From positions 5,191,501 to 5,255,500 of the forward strand of contig JAHQIY010000005.1 of assembly GCA_019054805.1 (NCBI GenBank): a stretch of DNA of 64,000 bases, written 5' to 3'. Position numbers and translations under genes: made by a program. The stretch is from Brachionus manjavacas. Its lineage: Eukaryota; Rotifera; Eurotatoria; Ploima; Brachionidae. Position 1 is the stretch's first letter; each line of letters begins with the position of its first letter. Of the stretch, positions 1 through 10,400 are shown piece after piece. A model generated the notes under the pieces. The model ran no database searches and was not told the origin of the DNA. It was given only the letters and a program-made list of their open reading frames with translations.

Positions 1-846
1 AATGCAACGTGAATTTTTTAAAAAATTTCAAACGTCACTCTTCCTAAAATGATGCTGTGATGTTTTTAAGCTCATAAAATAAATGATTACTTCAAATTCT
101 ACATAAATTTGAACAGCAATTAAAATAAAAAAGATACAATTTTTTTATTTTTAAAATTATAATAATATTTATTTCAAATTTTTAAGCAAAAACTTTATAA
201 AGATATTGTTAACTCAAATTCTATTAGCGTTTTTAAAAACAAAATTGGTTATACCTAGAAAACGGATCCGGATCCAAATTATAAAATATTATCTTTTTTT
301 TTTAAATAGAACTGCTTTTGTAAAAGAATATGAGTCTTTTTGAATAGAAAAAATAATTTCTATTGAGTATAAAAATAAATTTATAATTTTTGAGTATATT
401 AACTAATTTTTTAGTATTTTACCAATAATATGAGTAAAATGGGTATGGGTTTGGATTTTGAGCAAAAAAATTTAGGTTAATTCAGGTAAATAGAGTAAAG
501 GGAACAGAGTGAAGATATTAGAAACCTAACTCACACCCAAACACGTTAGCTGAATTAATTGTAAAATAAGAACCCGTTTAAAACTAATCAAATGAACAAA
601 ACATAAAGGAAAAAAATTAAACTAATTTTTAATTGAAATTGATGATCAAATAAAATTTAGGATAGAAAAATTTTTTTAAGAAATATTAAGTGAGTTCTAA
701 ACTTTTTATTAAATAATATTCAAAATAATACAAAAAAGCAAAAAAGAAAACATTCTTCTAGGTTTAAAACCACAAGTAAAAATAACAACTAATTTAGAAT
801 CAATTAATATTAAAAACTCAAATCATATATGAATTTAATATAAAGT
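1..846. other. A+T-rich flank, no gene recognised
   Basis: This stretch is low-complexity A+T-rich sequence with poly-A and poly-T runs. I saw no conserved reading frame, tRNA-like structure or clear repeat. It is probably the 3' flank of the CFAP53 gene that ends at 847. Confidence 0.5.
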
Positions 847-2425
847 TTATGTCCATGGAATTTTCTTGCGCCCGAAAGACTTGAAAATTTTAAAATTAGT
901 CATTTTAGATTTAATTTAAAAAAATTACCTTTGGCTCAAATTTTGTTTCTAATTTCTTGGCTTTTTCTTGATCTAAAAACTTATGATACAATTCAGCACT
1001 TATTTGCTCTTGTTCATGAGTATTCACATCTTCTACTATATTCTCTTGAAGATACTGATCTTTTCGGGAAGACATCTGTCTCTCCAAATCGAGTCTCCTC
1101 TCTATTTTTTCTCTCTCGTGTTTTTCTTTTTCTCTCTTGACCAACTCTTGAGTTTTTTCCATATCTCGTAACAAATCCTCACGTTTCTTTAGGGATTCAA
1201 TTTTTTTCTCATTCAAAAGAGAAAACTTATCCTCCAACTGTCTCTGCCTTTCTTCCAAAACTTGTTTCATCAAAGCCTCTCTAGCCATACTTTCTTTTTT
1301 CCATTCTAAATTCTTTTTATCCCACTCTTTCTGCGCCTCATCTTGGAACATAGCATCCAATTCGGCTTCTTTTTCTTTCTCTAGTCTCAATTGTTGATTA
1401 AGAACTTGGATCATGTGTTCAGCATCGGCTTTAGCTTGTAATTTGCGAGCTGACTGCAATCTAGCCTCTTTATCCCCAGATTCGTTGATCAATTTCAGCA
1501 CCTTTAAATCAAATTCAAGCTCTTCTTGAATTTCCTTGGCTCTTTGCCTCAATTTTGCCTTGTGCTGTCTCAACAATTGTCTTCCATAGTCCTGTCTATT
1601 ATTCTTTTCGGTCAATTTCAATCTTTCTTCATTTATTTTCATCAATCTCAAATGTTCTTGGGTCAATTCGTACTCTTCGCGGTTAAGAACGTCAGATTCG
1701 GCTTCTTTTTGCTTAAGCTCAATCATTTGCTGCTTCAATACCTCCTTAAGTTCAACCTCGCGATTGAGCTTAAGTCGCCTAAGCTCCAAGTCACGGTCCT
1801 CGGCTTTTTGCCTTTCTACTTCCAAGTATTTGAGGTATTCCATTTTTTCATCTTCTTCAATTTTTTCAGCCTGTTGTTTTTCATCTATTTGTCCACCCCA
1901 CGCATTGACTACATGCTTTTGAAGTTGTTGGGACTCAAGCTCTCTTAGCTCTGGATTATTTTGTCTCCAATTTTCATAAAGCTTTTCCTCTGCTAATTTT
2001 TGACGTTCTTTTTCGCGCACAGATTTTAACTCTTCGGCTTTAAGTTTCAACGAACTTAAAGTATTTGAATTGTTTATTCCATTTAGACGTAAGTTTTTTA
2101 ACTCTATTTGTAAACTAGCTTCCTCATTAGCAAATAGTTGTTTTAATTTTTCTCTTCTTTGTTGAATTATTTCTCTTTTTCTTGTTTTGGTTTCCTCACA
2201 CTCGTCCAATTGGCGCGAGTAAGCAACCATGCTTTGGTTGAATGTCCGATCTGATGTCAGACAATCGTGTAATTTTACATCACAGTTTGCTTTTTGAAAA
2301 AATTTTATTGTATTTGACCATTTTTCTGACTGGTCCGCCTGATAATTATGCTTGTGTCGAAGATGGTCCTGGTTGAAATTAACCCTTTTAAGCTCTATAT
2401 AACTTGGTAATGTAGGCAATGCCAT
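847..2425 (-). CDS. CFAP53: Cilia- and flagella-associated protein 53 (CCDC11-like), two exons
   Basis: This gene encodes a coiled-coil microtubule inner protein of motile cilia; in animals CFAP53 acts in axonemal doublets, docking of outer dynein arms and left-right patterning. The protein is almost entirely charged alpha-helix rich in E, K, R and Q. It shares the family's segments, including a QRREKLKQLFANEE block near residue 90 and a KERQKLAEEKLYENWRQ block near residue 140. Exon 1 runs 2425 to 929. The open frame would stop five codons later, but AAG is followed by a GTAATT donor. A 49 bp intron (928-880) ending in TTTTCAAG joins exon 2 (879-847), which encodes SFGRKKIPWT and a stop, a basic tail of the kind seen in this family. 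The product is then 509 aa, close to vertebrate CFAP53. The start is the first ATG and lies 242 bp from divergent DCTPP1. The splice model is inferred from sequence. Confidence 0.88.
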
Positions 2426-2667
2426 TTTTATAAAAAAAAATAAATTTCAATTTAATCAAACTTTATTTATTTTAATTTTATTTAAGTAAAAATAAATTTT
2501 TGAATTGAAATAACTCCCCGATTGAATTTCGATCAGAATGTTCCAGTTGCTAAGAGACATTGAAAGTAAAGATAAATTTGAAATTTGCAACATTTGAAAC
2601 ATTTTTGAATTTGTCTTCAAAATTTAGAATAAAAAAAAGATTTTTTAGAATTTTTAGTTTTTTAAAA
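2426..2667. promoter_or_regulatory. Divergent (possibly bidirectional) promoter spacer
   Basis: The 242 bp between the start codons of CFAP53 (minus) and DCTPP1 (plus) must hold both 5' UTRs and promoters. It is A+T-rich with one more mixed island (about 2510-2560). No TATA box or initiator could be assigned with confidence. Confidence 0.4.
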
Positions 2668-3176
2668 ATGCTCTCTAATAAGGAAAATCAAACTGCCAAT
2701 GCAACCAGTTCTAAGAGCACAACAAGCACATGTGAGACTAGTTTTGAGTTTAAGTTCTCGTCTGAGCCTACATTGCAAGATTTAGGAGAGAAATTGTTGG
2801 ACTTTTGTAAAGAACGAAATTGGCAAGAGTTTCATTCACCCCGGAATTTGCTGCTTGCATTAGTAGGAGAAGTTGGCGAACTTTCAGAAATATTGTAATT
2901 TTCGAAAATTATTAATAATTTTGGTTAAAAAAGAATATATTTTTTAGTCAATGGAAGGGAGAAGTACCGGTCGGACTAGGCCGCACTTTTACAGATAATG
3001 AAAGAGAGCACTTAGAGCAAGAGATAAGTGATGTGTTTATTTATTTGATTAGATTGGCTCAAGCATGCAAAGTTGATCTACCAAAAGCCGTAGAATCTAA
3101 AATGGAGTTAAATAAAAAAAAGTATCCGGTTGATAAATGTTTTGGTAAGAGCAATAAATACAATGAATATCATTAA
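2668..3176 (+). CDS. DCTPP1: dCTP pyrophosphatase 1 (MazG-like all-alpha NTP pyrophosphatase), two exons
   Basis: This enzyme hydrolyses dCTP and modified dCTPs to the monophosphate plus pyrophosphate, cleaning the nucleotide pool. Exon 1 is 2668-2894. A 53 bp intron (2895-2947; GTAATT...TTTTTAG) splits the codon for Phe in EIFQWK, and exon 2 is 2948-3176. The spliced product is 151 aa; human DCTPP1 is about 170 aa. Residues 57-80 (SPRNLLLALVGEVGELSE then IFQWKG) are nearly identical to the family core. The Mg-binding motif is intact as E68-x2-E71 and E101-x2-D104, followed by KVDLPKAVESKMELNKKKYP. I place the start at the ATG at 2668 (MLSNKENQ), because the longer frame that opens near 2560 has no ATG and reads A+T-rich leader. 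The first 30 residues are Ser/Thr-rich and not conserved. Confidence 0.93.
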
Positions 3177-3489
3177 GTTTATGAATTCATCAATGTATAT
3201 ATTTAAAGACTTAGTTAATTTTTCTATTTTTTTTAAATCTTCAATTAATTGTTGAATAAAATATTTATAAATTTTCGAAAAAATTAATCCAAATTTTAAA
3301 TAGTTTAGTTTACTTTGATTATTCACCCAAGCACAATCCTGTAAGCTTGTCACTGGAAAAAAAGATATGATAAGGGCTATTCAGCTGTAAAGTGAATTTA
3401 GAGTTGCGTGAAAGTCATATGACTTTAAATCATCTATCAAATTTTCAATTCTAAGTCGTGACTTGACTTTTGAGAAAAAAATTTAGAAT

Positions 3490-3858
3490 TTATAAAAAAA
3501 ATTTATAGTTAGAAAAATTTTTTAAAGCAATCAATGCCTGCTTTAAAGCTAACTAATTGATTGGGGGCTTCAACTAATTGATTTGGCAGTGAGTTCCATT
3601 TGTTAGCGGTTCTGTTGAAAAAAAAGTTATCTCTATGTTGGAGTCTCGAAATTTCTTTGTGATATTTGAAGCAGTGACGTCTTCCTTGAATTTTGGTGAC
3701 ATTAAAATATTTGCTTTTTCAACCAATTCTATTCCATGTATGAACTTGTATAATTGAATTAGATCACCTCTTTTTCTTCTTTCTACCAGATTTGGAATGT
3801 TCAAAGCCTTCAATCTGCTTTCATACGGTTTGTTTTTAATTGAAGAAACATATTTCAT
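3490..3858 (-). pseudogene. 3' end of a CR1/Jockey-like LINE ORF2, frameshifted
   Basis: On the minus strand the frame reads YESRLKALNIPNLVERRKRGDLIQLYKFIHG, the conserved post-reverse-transcriptase tail of Jockey/CR1 LINEs (ERLKxLxLPxLxxRRxRGDLIxxYK). Near 3617-3625 a run of eight Ts breaks the frame. In the next frame the family's closing motif continues as NRTANKWNSLPNQLVEAPN and then SFKAGID. No catalytic domain remains. This is a 5'-truncated, dead copy. Confidence 0.8.
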
Positions 3859-4329
3859 ATGATAATTTCAAACATTTCAATCTCATTTGATTCAAAAAAA
3901 TTGAAGATTCGAGTAATTGGCTTTTCGAAACAAAATTAAAAATATAATCTAAATGAAAAATTTATGTCAAATTTTATTACTTAGCCAAAAATTTTGAAAC
4001 TAGAAGAAACTATACTCATTCCGATTATTCTAAAAAAATAAGGCTACACAAAGCTGATGTCTACATCTAAGGTCAGAGGCCAGAAAATAGCAAATATTGT
4101 TCAAAGGAACATTAACTGTTCGGTACTTAACATCTCTATTTTTCTCCCAACAAAAAAAATTGGGTTTTGTAAAAACTTTGGCTTACTCTTAAGTGAGACA
4201 AATTTTATTTATTTTTATTAATTTATTTGTTTGCTTTATGTACCAAGCTATAGCTCAATCAGAGTAAATTATAAAAAAATTAAAATAGAAATAAAAAATC
4301 AAAATATAGTAAAATAAGATAAAATAAAA

Positions 4330-5480
4330 GAGATAAACTGTTCCCCACAAACTAAAAACTTTTCACTACAAACAAAAAACTTCTCAACACAAACAACTGC
4401 AAAAAAGAATTTTTTTTTTGCCTAATACAAAAAAATAATTTTTACATATTTAACCAAATAACTGGTTAACATAAATTTTTTGTGTTGATAAAAATTTGAT
4501 AAATTTGTTATATAATTTATTCGAATAGTGTTTATAAAATTACATATAAAAAAATCAAAAATTAAATTAAAATCTATTTTAAGGAAAACTAATTTCCAGC
4601 TAATTTTAAACTACCTTTTTTGGGTTTATTTACAAATTCGTCATTTTCCAGTAGCTTATTTAGCGCTAACTGGTGACTAAAATAGCCCAATTTAATAAAA
4701 TATTTATAATAATCATTGAACTCATAAATGTTTTTGGCTACTTTGCTGAAATTGGTCAAAGAAGCCATTGATTTGGCAGTTATTTGAGCTCTTGTACTAG
4801 GACCTGGCTCGTATGCAAATAGTTTAGAAGTGTAAGATAAATGATAAACCATTTCAATGCTTAGCCAAAATCACCCAATTTCTTCCTGTGGGTGAATTCA
4901 CGCTTTACATTAGCGTTAAACGACTCAATAGGGGAATTTGTTGCGCTTTAGCCTGTAGGAGAATTGTACCCCTTCCACTTAGTGTATCTGCTTTTGGCTT
5001 AATAATTAAATGATAAATATTTTGTTAATTAAATAATATTTAATTATTTACCAGATAACCAGGATTTCCATAAATATTTAGCAAAATCTGGGCAATTTAT
5101 TTCAAGAAATTTATAAATTGAGCATAGTATTTTAAAAAATGCTCTTTGGAACATGTGCAACCTTTTGAGCCAATATCTAATCTGATTTTTTAATCTCCGA
5201 AAATTCGGAATTTTTTTTTTATTACGTAAAATCATAGACATTTTATTATCTAAAATATTTAGTGACAGTTTTTAATAGATATTTAAAAGCTTAGAAGTTT
5301 TTTTTAGTGTTGAACAGTTTTGAAAATTAATGAGAAAATTTGTGCTTAAAAGTTTTTTTCCTTGTGGAGAGCAGTTCTTGTCTAAGTCAAGTTATTTCTG
5401 TGCTGAAAATTATTTCAGTGTGGGGAAAAGTTTTTGATATGTGGGTGACAGTTTTTTGTTAGTGGGGAATAGGTAGACCC
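4330..5480. mobile_element. Mutator-like (MULE) DNA transposon with TIRs, degenerate
   Basis: The left end (4330, GAGATAAACTGTTCCCCAC) and the reverse complement of the right end (5480, GGGTCTACCTATTCCCCAC) form an imperfect terminal inverted repeat. Just inside both ends are iterated CACAAAC / AAAAACTTTT blocks. A 10 bp direct repeat TAAAATAAAA flanks the element exactly (4320-4329 and 5481-5490), which suits MULE target duplications of 8-11 bp, although the repeat is low-complexity. Inside is a decayed MULE transposase on the minus strand. Similar ends occur at 37191 and 63063. Confidence 0.72.
4589..5241 (-). pseudogene. Remnant of a MULE-type transposase
   Basis: The minus strand encodes LKRLHMFQRAFFKILC and KYLWKSWLSGK (about 5241-5044). 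After stops come WKGYNSPTG, a stop, and SATNSPIESFNANVKRE followed by FTHRKK (about 4975-4880). The TNxPIESFNxxxKRxFTxR signature is characteristic of the C-terminal half of MULE transposases. Several in-frame stops and frame changes show it is inactive. The last open piece (4852-4589) continues the C-terminal region. Confidence 0.72.
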
Positions 5481-5599
5481 TAAAATAAAATGAAAAGAAA
5501 ATTAATAATACATATATTGAAATAGAGTGTTACACGTGACACTTTGTTTACATAGTTGAAACTTAAGGAAAAAAAGAGGAAAAAGGAAGAAAGCAATTA

Positions 5600-6315
5600 C
5601 ACAATGGAGTTGGTTATTCAATTTATCTTGATTCGAAACATTCTCTATATTCATCCATCAGACTGACGTCCAATAGATCAGATTGACTCAAGCTATCCTT
5701 GACAAATCTCTCACTCAACTCAAAAAGTCGATTCGAAACTGTTAGTAATTTAAATTAATTAAAAGCCTCGTGATGCACGATGTTGGAGCGAGTATTATAT
5801 TTTAACTTAAGAATAGATCTGACTGCTGTATTCTGAATTGCTTGTAGTTTTTTGATATTATTTTCTGAAAATGAATTTAAGCAAGGAAAAGAATAGTCTA
5901 AAATCGATCCGACTAAAGATTTATATAAATTTCCCAGTGTATTTTGATTAAGGCTCAAATTTTGTTTGACAATATCTTTATAACATTTAACATTTATTGT
6001 AGCGTTCTTTAATTTCGTCTATTAGTATATTATCAGTTAAAATTTAACTTAGACTAAAATTTAATACCAAGAAACTTGATTTCTTTTTGGCTCACTAATC
6101 TATTTCCATGAATTTTTAAGTAAAGATTATCACTATTTTACTTGTACCTAGAAAATACTACTTAAGACGACTTTCCAACTGATATCTTCATTTTCAACTT
6201 AATAAGTCATTGTTGTAGTTCGTTGTTTTATTTATTAACCGTATTTTTTAGGTTCCCCTTTTTGTTAATGAAGAGCTAGATCATCTGCGAAAAGCAGAGA
6301 GTATTCATTATTTAA
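5600..6315 (-). pseudogene. LINE reverse-transcriptase relic including the FADD catalytic box
   Basis: Reading down the minus strand from about 6313, NNEYSLLFADDLALH carries the reverse-transcriptase (F/Y)xDD catalytic motif. Downstream are KEIKFLG and then LYKSLVGSILDYSFPCLNS with KLQAIQNTAVRSILKLKY and HHEAF (5958-5755). After a stop come TVSNRLFELSERFVKD and MDEYREC (to about 5640). The order matches the palm-thumb and tail of a Jockey-superfamily LINE. Multiple stops make it non-functional. It is separate from the LINE tail at 3490-3858. Confidence 0.8.
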
Positions 6316-6337
6316 AATGTTTACCGCTATCACCAAT

Positions 6338-6560
6338 TTAACACTAGAACCACCAACGAGTCAAAAAGACTCTTTTCCGATTTTTGGCTAAAATTCAAGT
6401 CAATTTTAGTTATTTGAGCATAATTTTTAATTTTCAGCATAAAAATAAGAATAACTTTTTAAATTAACTAAATTCAAATAAAAAAAAATTGTCTTTGTGC
6501 AAAATCAAGTATAAAACGAGTCATACTAGGCACCAAAACGAGTCATTTTGACTAATTGAG
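6338..6560. repeat. Paired CACTAGAA...ACGAGTC transposon-end-like repeats
   Basis: Two related 30 bp direct copies lie at 6342-6372 (CACTAGAACCACCAACGAGT then CAAAAAGACT) and 6524-6553 (TACTAGGCACCAAAACGAGT then CATTTTGACT). The first is preceded by TTAA. A third, weaker relative is at 34851. The form resembles piggyBac-like termini, but no partner end or transposase is attached here. Confidence 0.4.
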
Positions 6561-6789
6561 ACAAATTTAAAATCCACAATAAAACATCCAAATAATGGCT
6601 TTGAATGATATTTTAATATTGATAAAAATAAATTACAGCGAAACAAAGTTAAATTTTGCATTGCAAAATTCAAAATATTGATTTAGATTTTATTTTACTT
6701 CAGAAAAAAATTCAAATAATTTTCTTCCTAATTAAAGATTAAACAAATCCATGGATTGACAATAAGCTTAAATTTAATACTGAAAATTC

Positions 6790-7020
6790 TTCCATATCCT
6801 TTTATGCCCTTTACAAAGTAAATTAATATATTGTCCTTTAGTGTCCCTTTGTGTCCCTTTATGTCATTTACTTACTATTCATTATATTTTGTCCTCTTTG
6901 TTCTTTACTAAGTATAACTTTACTATTGTGTCCACAAAAAGACACTAAAGGACACATAAGGACACGAAAAGACAAAATATTATGAATACTAAGTAAAGAA
7001 CACAAAAGAATATTTAGCTA
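6790..7020. repeat. Palindromic GTGTCCTTT-repeat region
   Basis: The left half contains iterated GTCCTTTAGTGTCCCTTTGT and then TTTACTTACTATTCATTATA followed by TTTTGTCC. The right half carries the reverse complement (GGACACATAAGGACACG, then GACAAAATATTATGAATACT and AAGTAAAGAACAC). Together they make an imperfect inverted repeat of about 200 bp with internal tandem GTGTCC units. It looks like a MITE-type foldback. Confidence 0.5.
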
Positions 7021-7455
7021 TAAAAATACTTTTAATGTGAAAAGCTCAAAAAATCTTTTTTAATAAGGTTTAAAAATTAAAAATTTGAAAAATTAATAAA
7101 AATCGCCTTTTTTTTTGGACAAAAACTAAAAATTTTGATTTGAAATTTACATTTGATCATAAATTTCAATTTGCCAAAATTGGCTACATTCAAATTTGAT
7201 TATTTCAAGTAATAAAAATGAATCATAATAGTATAACAAAGATAGAAATGAACAGGACACCATTATCAGCTCCATCTTGTCAAAATAAGAATTTTTTTGG
7301 ATAACTGAAACCGAAACAAAAATTACAGCAACAAAAAAAATTAACACAATTTATGGTTGACCAAGCATTCAATAGCCAGGATCACCATCATTTCCCATGT
7401 TTTGAGTAAATTACAAAAAGGTCTTAGGCGCTGATTTCGATACAAAAAAATTCAC

Positions 7456-10400
7456 ATGAATCGTCATTTGAATAATGCTGATCAAATCGGACAAAAATAT
7501 GGTCGACACACCACAAATTGCATAACCAAAACGCAACCATCATCCAGTCGAAATAGAATATTAAAAAAATATATATACAAGTGCTACATTGACTCGAGCA
7601 CTTTGAGCAAAAAAACGATTCAAAAACCAAAAAGTCCTATCAAAAAAGGCATTGAATTTTTTAAGCAAATTTTTTTTTCGCTTTACATTTTGCCAAAAGC
7701 TACCAAAATTACGTCCGATCGCTCAGTAGACTCTTCGCCGGATCGTCATCGATCCCGCAAGCACAAATCGTCGAGCAAAAAAGAAGTGCGAACACGGTCG
7801 CGCGAGCGTCGGGATCGTCGCTCGCACAGCCGAGATGACAAGAAGTCGTCGAAGCGCTCGCGTCACCGATCCAGAAGCCGCGGCGACAAGGACTCGAAGC
7901 GGCGCAAAAGCCGCGACAAGTCACCGGACAAAAGCGTCGACTCCTCGTTCACCAAAGTGATTAGCAAAATAGCACCCAAAGTGGGCATCGACGTCAACGA
8001 CATAAGCGAGATCATAAAGACGCCGGCGGCCAAACAAAAACTGAGCGAAATAAGCGACAAGTACAAGCCGGCCGAGAAACCGCTGCCCTCCAATCTGATT
8101 CCGATCAGCACGAGCACGGCTCAAGTGTTGGCAGCGCGCGCCGCCGCCATAGCCGCCGCGCAGAACATCAGCTCGCAAATAATGAACCCGGAGGGCTTCC
8201 GATACGAGTCCGAGTTCAAGCGCAAGTCGGACGCCGAATTGGCGGCCGAAAAAGAAGCGGAACAAAAGCGACTCGAGGACGAGATGAGGAAGCGGCGCGA
8301 GCGCATCGAAAAGTGGCGAAACGAAAAGCGCGCCAAGGAAGCGCCCGCCGAGGCCGCCGCTCCGACGGCTGCTGTTCTCAGTGCGCCCACAGAGACCGAG
8401 CAGGCCGAGAAGACGCGCTCGTGGAACCTGGAGGACGAGGACGACGAAGAAGACGAGCCAAAGCCGGCAAAGAGCGTGAGCGTCGAGGACGAAGAGGACC
8501 CGTTGGACGCGTTCATGAAAGACATCAACACGAAAGCGTTGACGTCGCGCACCATCAAAAAGCACGTGGACAAGGAGACTAGCAACAAAGTGACCATAAT
8601 GGTCGGCGTTGCCAAGGCAACGGGCAAGGCCGACAAAAACAAGGGCCTCATCATGGAACAGGACATTGACGGCCTCGAGTACGACTCGGACGAAGAGGAC
8701 GCGTACGCCGGCGACGACTTGTCGGCCAGCGACCCTCTCGCCGCCAAGAACAAAACAAAGTCCGAAATGGTGAGCACCGACCACTCCAAAGTCTACTATC
8801 GAGCGTTTAGAAAGAATTTTTATGTCGAAGTGCCCGAAATAAGCGAAATGAGCTGGGAACAAGTGGACGAGTATCGCGAAGAATTGGAGGGCATTAAGAT
8901 AAAGGGAAAAAATTGTCCGAAGCCGATCCGAGTGTGGGCGCAGTGCGGCGTCAGCCTCAAAGTGTCCGAGTGCCTGAAGCGGCACGGCTTCGACAGGCCG
9001 ACGCCCATACAGGCCCAAGCGGTGCCCATAATCATGTCGGGCCGCGACATGATCGGCATCGCCAAAACGGGCAGCGGCAAAACGCTCGCCTTCTTGCTGC
9101 CCATGTTCAGGCACGTGCTCGATCAGCCGCCGCTCGAGGTCGACGACGGCCCCATTGCCGTAGTGATGACGCCGACGCGCGAGCTCGCCATGCAAATAGC
9201 CAAGGAGTGCCGCAAGTTCACGCGACACCTCGGCCTAAACGTGGTCGCTGTGTACGGCGGCTCCAGCATATCCGAACAAATCGCCGAGTTGAAGCGCGGC
9301 ACCGAGATCATTGTGTGCACGCCGGGCCGCATGATCGACATGCTTGCGGCCAACAACGGACGCGTAACCAACCTGAGACGCGTCACCTACGTCGTGCTGG
9401 ACGAGGCCGACCGCATGTTCGACATGGGCTTCGAGCCCCAGGTCAACAAAATTCTGGAGAACGTGCGGCCCGATCGCCAAACTGTCATGTTCAGCGCCAC
9501 CTTTCCCAAGAAAATGGAGGACTTGGCGCGCAAGGCGCTGCACAAACCGCTCGAGGTGTCGGTGGGCGGCCGCAGCGTCGTGTGCAAAGAAGTCGAGCAG
9601 CATGTGGTCGTGATCGACGAGGACAAAAAGTACTTGAAGCTGCTCGAGCTGCTCGGCCTCTTTCAGCCCAAGGGCAGCGTGATCGTGTTCGTGGACAAGC
9701 AGGAGGACGCCGACGACTTGTGCAAAAATTTGCTCAAAAACTCGTACTCGTGCATGGCGCTGCACGGCGGCGTCGACCAGGACGACCGCGAGAGCATCAT
9801 GGACTTTTTCAAAAAGGCCAACGTGCCCCTGCTGGTCGCCACGTCGATTGCGGCGCGCGGCCTCGACGTCAAAGACCTCATTTTGGTCGTCAACTACGAC
9901 TGTCCCAACCACTACGAGGACTATGTGCACAGGTGCGGTCGGACCGGCCGCGCCGGTAACCATGGTTACGCGTACACCTTCTTGAATCCGGAGCAGAAGC
10001 GCTACGCCGGTCACGTGATCAAAGCGCTGGAGCTGTCGGGCACTGCCGTGTCCGACGAGCTGCGCCAAATGTGGGCCGAGTATGTGACAGAGATGGAGGC
10101 GGCCGGCAAGAGAGTGCGCGCGTGCACCGGCGGCTTCGAAGGCAAGGGCTTCAAGTTCAACGAACAAGAAGAGGCGTTCTCGGACGAGAGGAAAAAGCTG
10201 CAAAAGGTCGCGTTCGGCCTGCACGTCGACTCGGACGAAGAGGACGCCGACGTCGCTCTCGACGAACAAATCGAGGACTTGTTCAAGAGCAAGCGTTCGA
10301 CCAAGGACAAGCTAGAGGTGGCAGCGGGCGCCCAGCCCGCCAATGCCGCCAATGTGGCTCAGACCGGCGCAGCTGCTGCGGCCGCCGCTGCTGCCAACAT

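Noticed and set aside
1526..1948. 140-codon plus-strand ORF opposite CFAP53
   Set aside because: Complement of the Lys/Glu-rich coiled coil, which reads as Phe/Leu-rich nonsense on the other strand.
7147..7347. 66-codon minus-strand ORF before DDX46
   Set aside because: Hydrophobic low-complexity A/T-rich translation with no conserved feature.
8913..9959. 348-codon plus-strand ORF in another frame of DDX46
   Set aside because: Arg/Ala/Gly-rich shadow of the helicase reading frame.
7921..10269. Long antisense ORFs over DDX46 (435, 344 and 222 codons)
   Set aside because: They overlap the well-supported DDX46 gene on the other strand and arise because G+C-rich coding DNA has few stop codons in other frames. 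Their sequences are rich in Arg, His, Leu and Val repeats with no domain.
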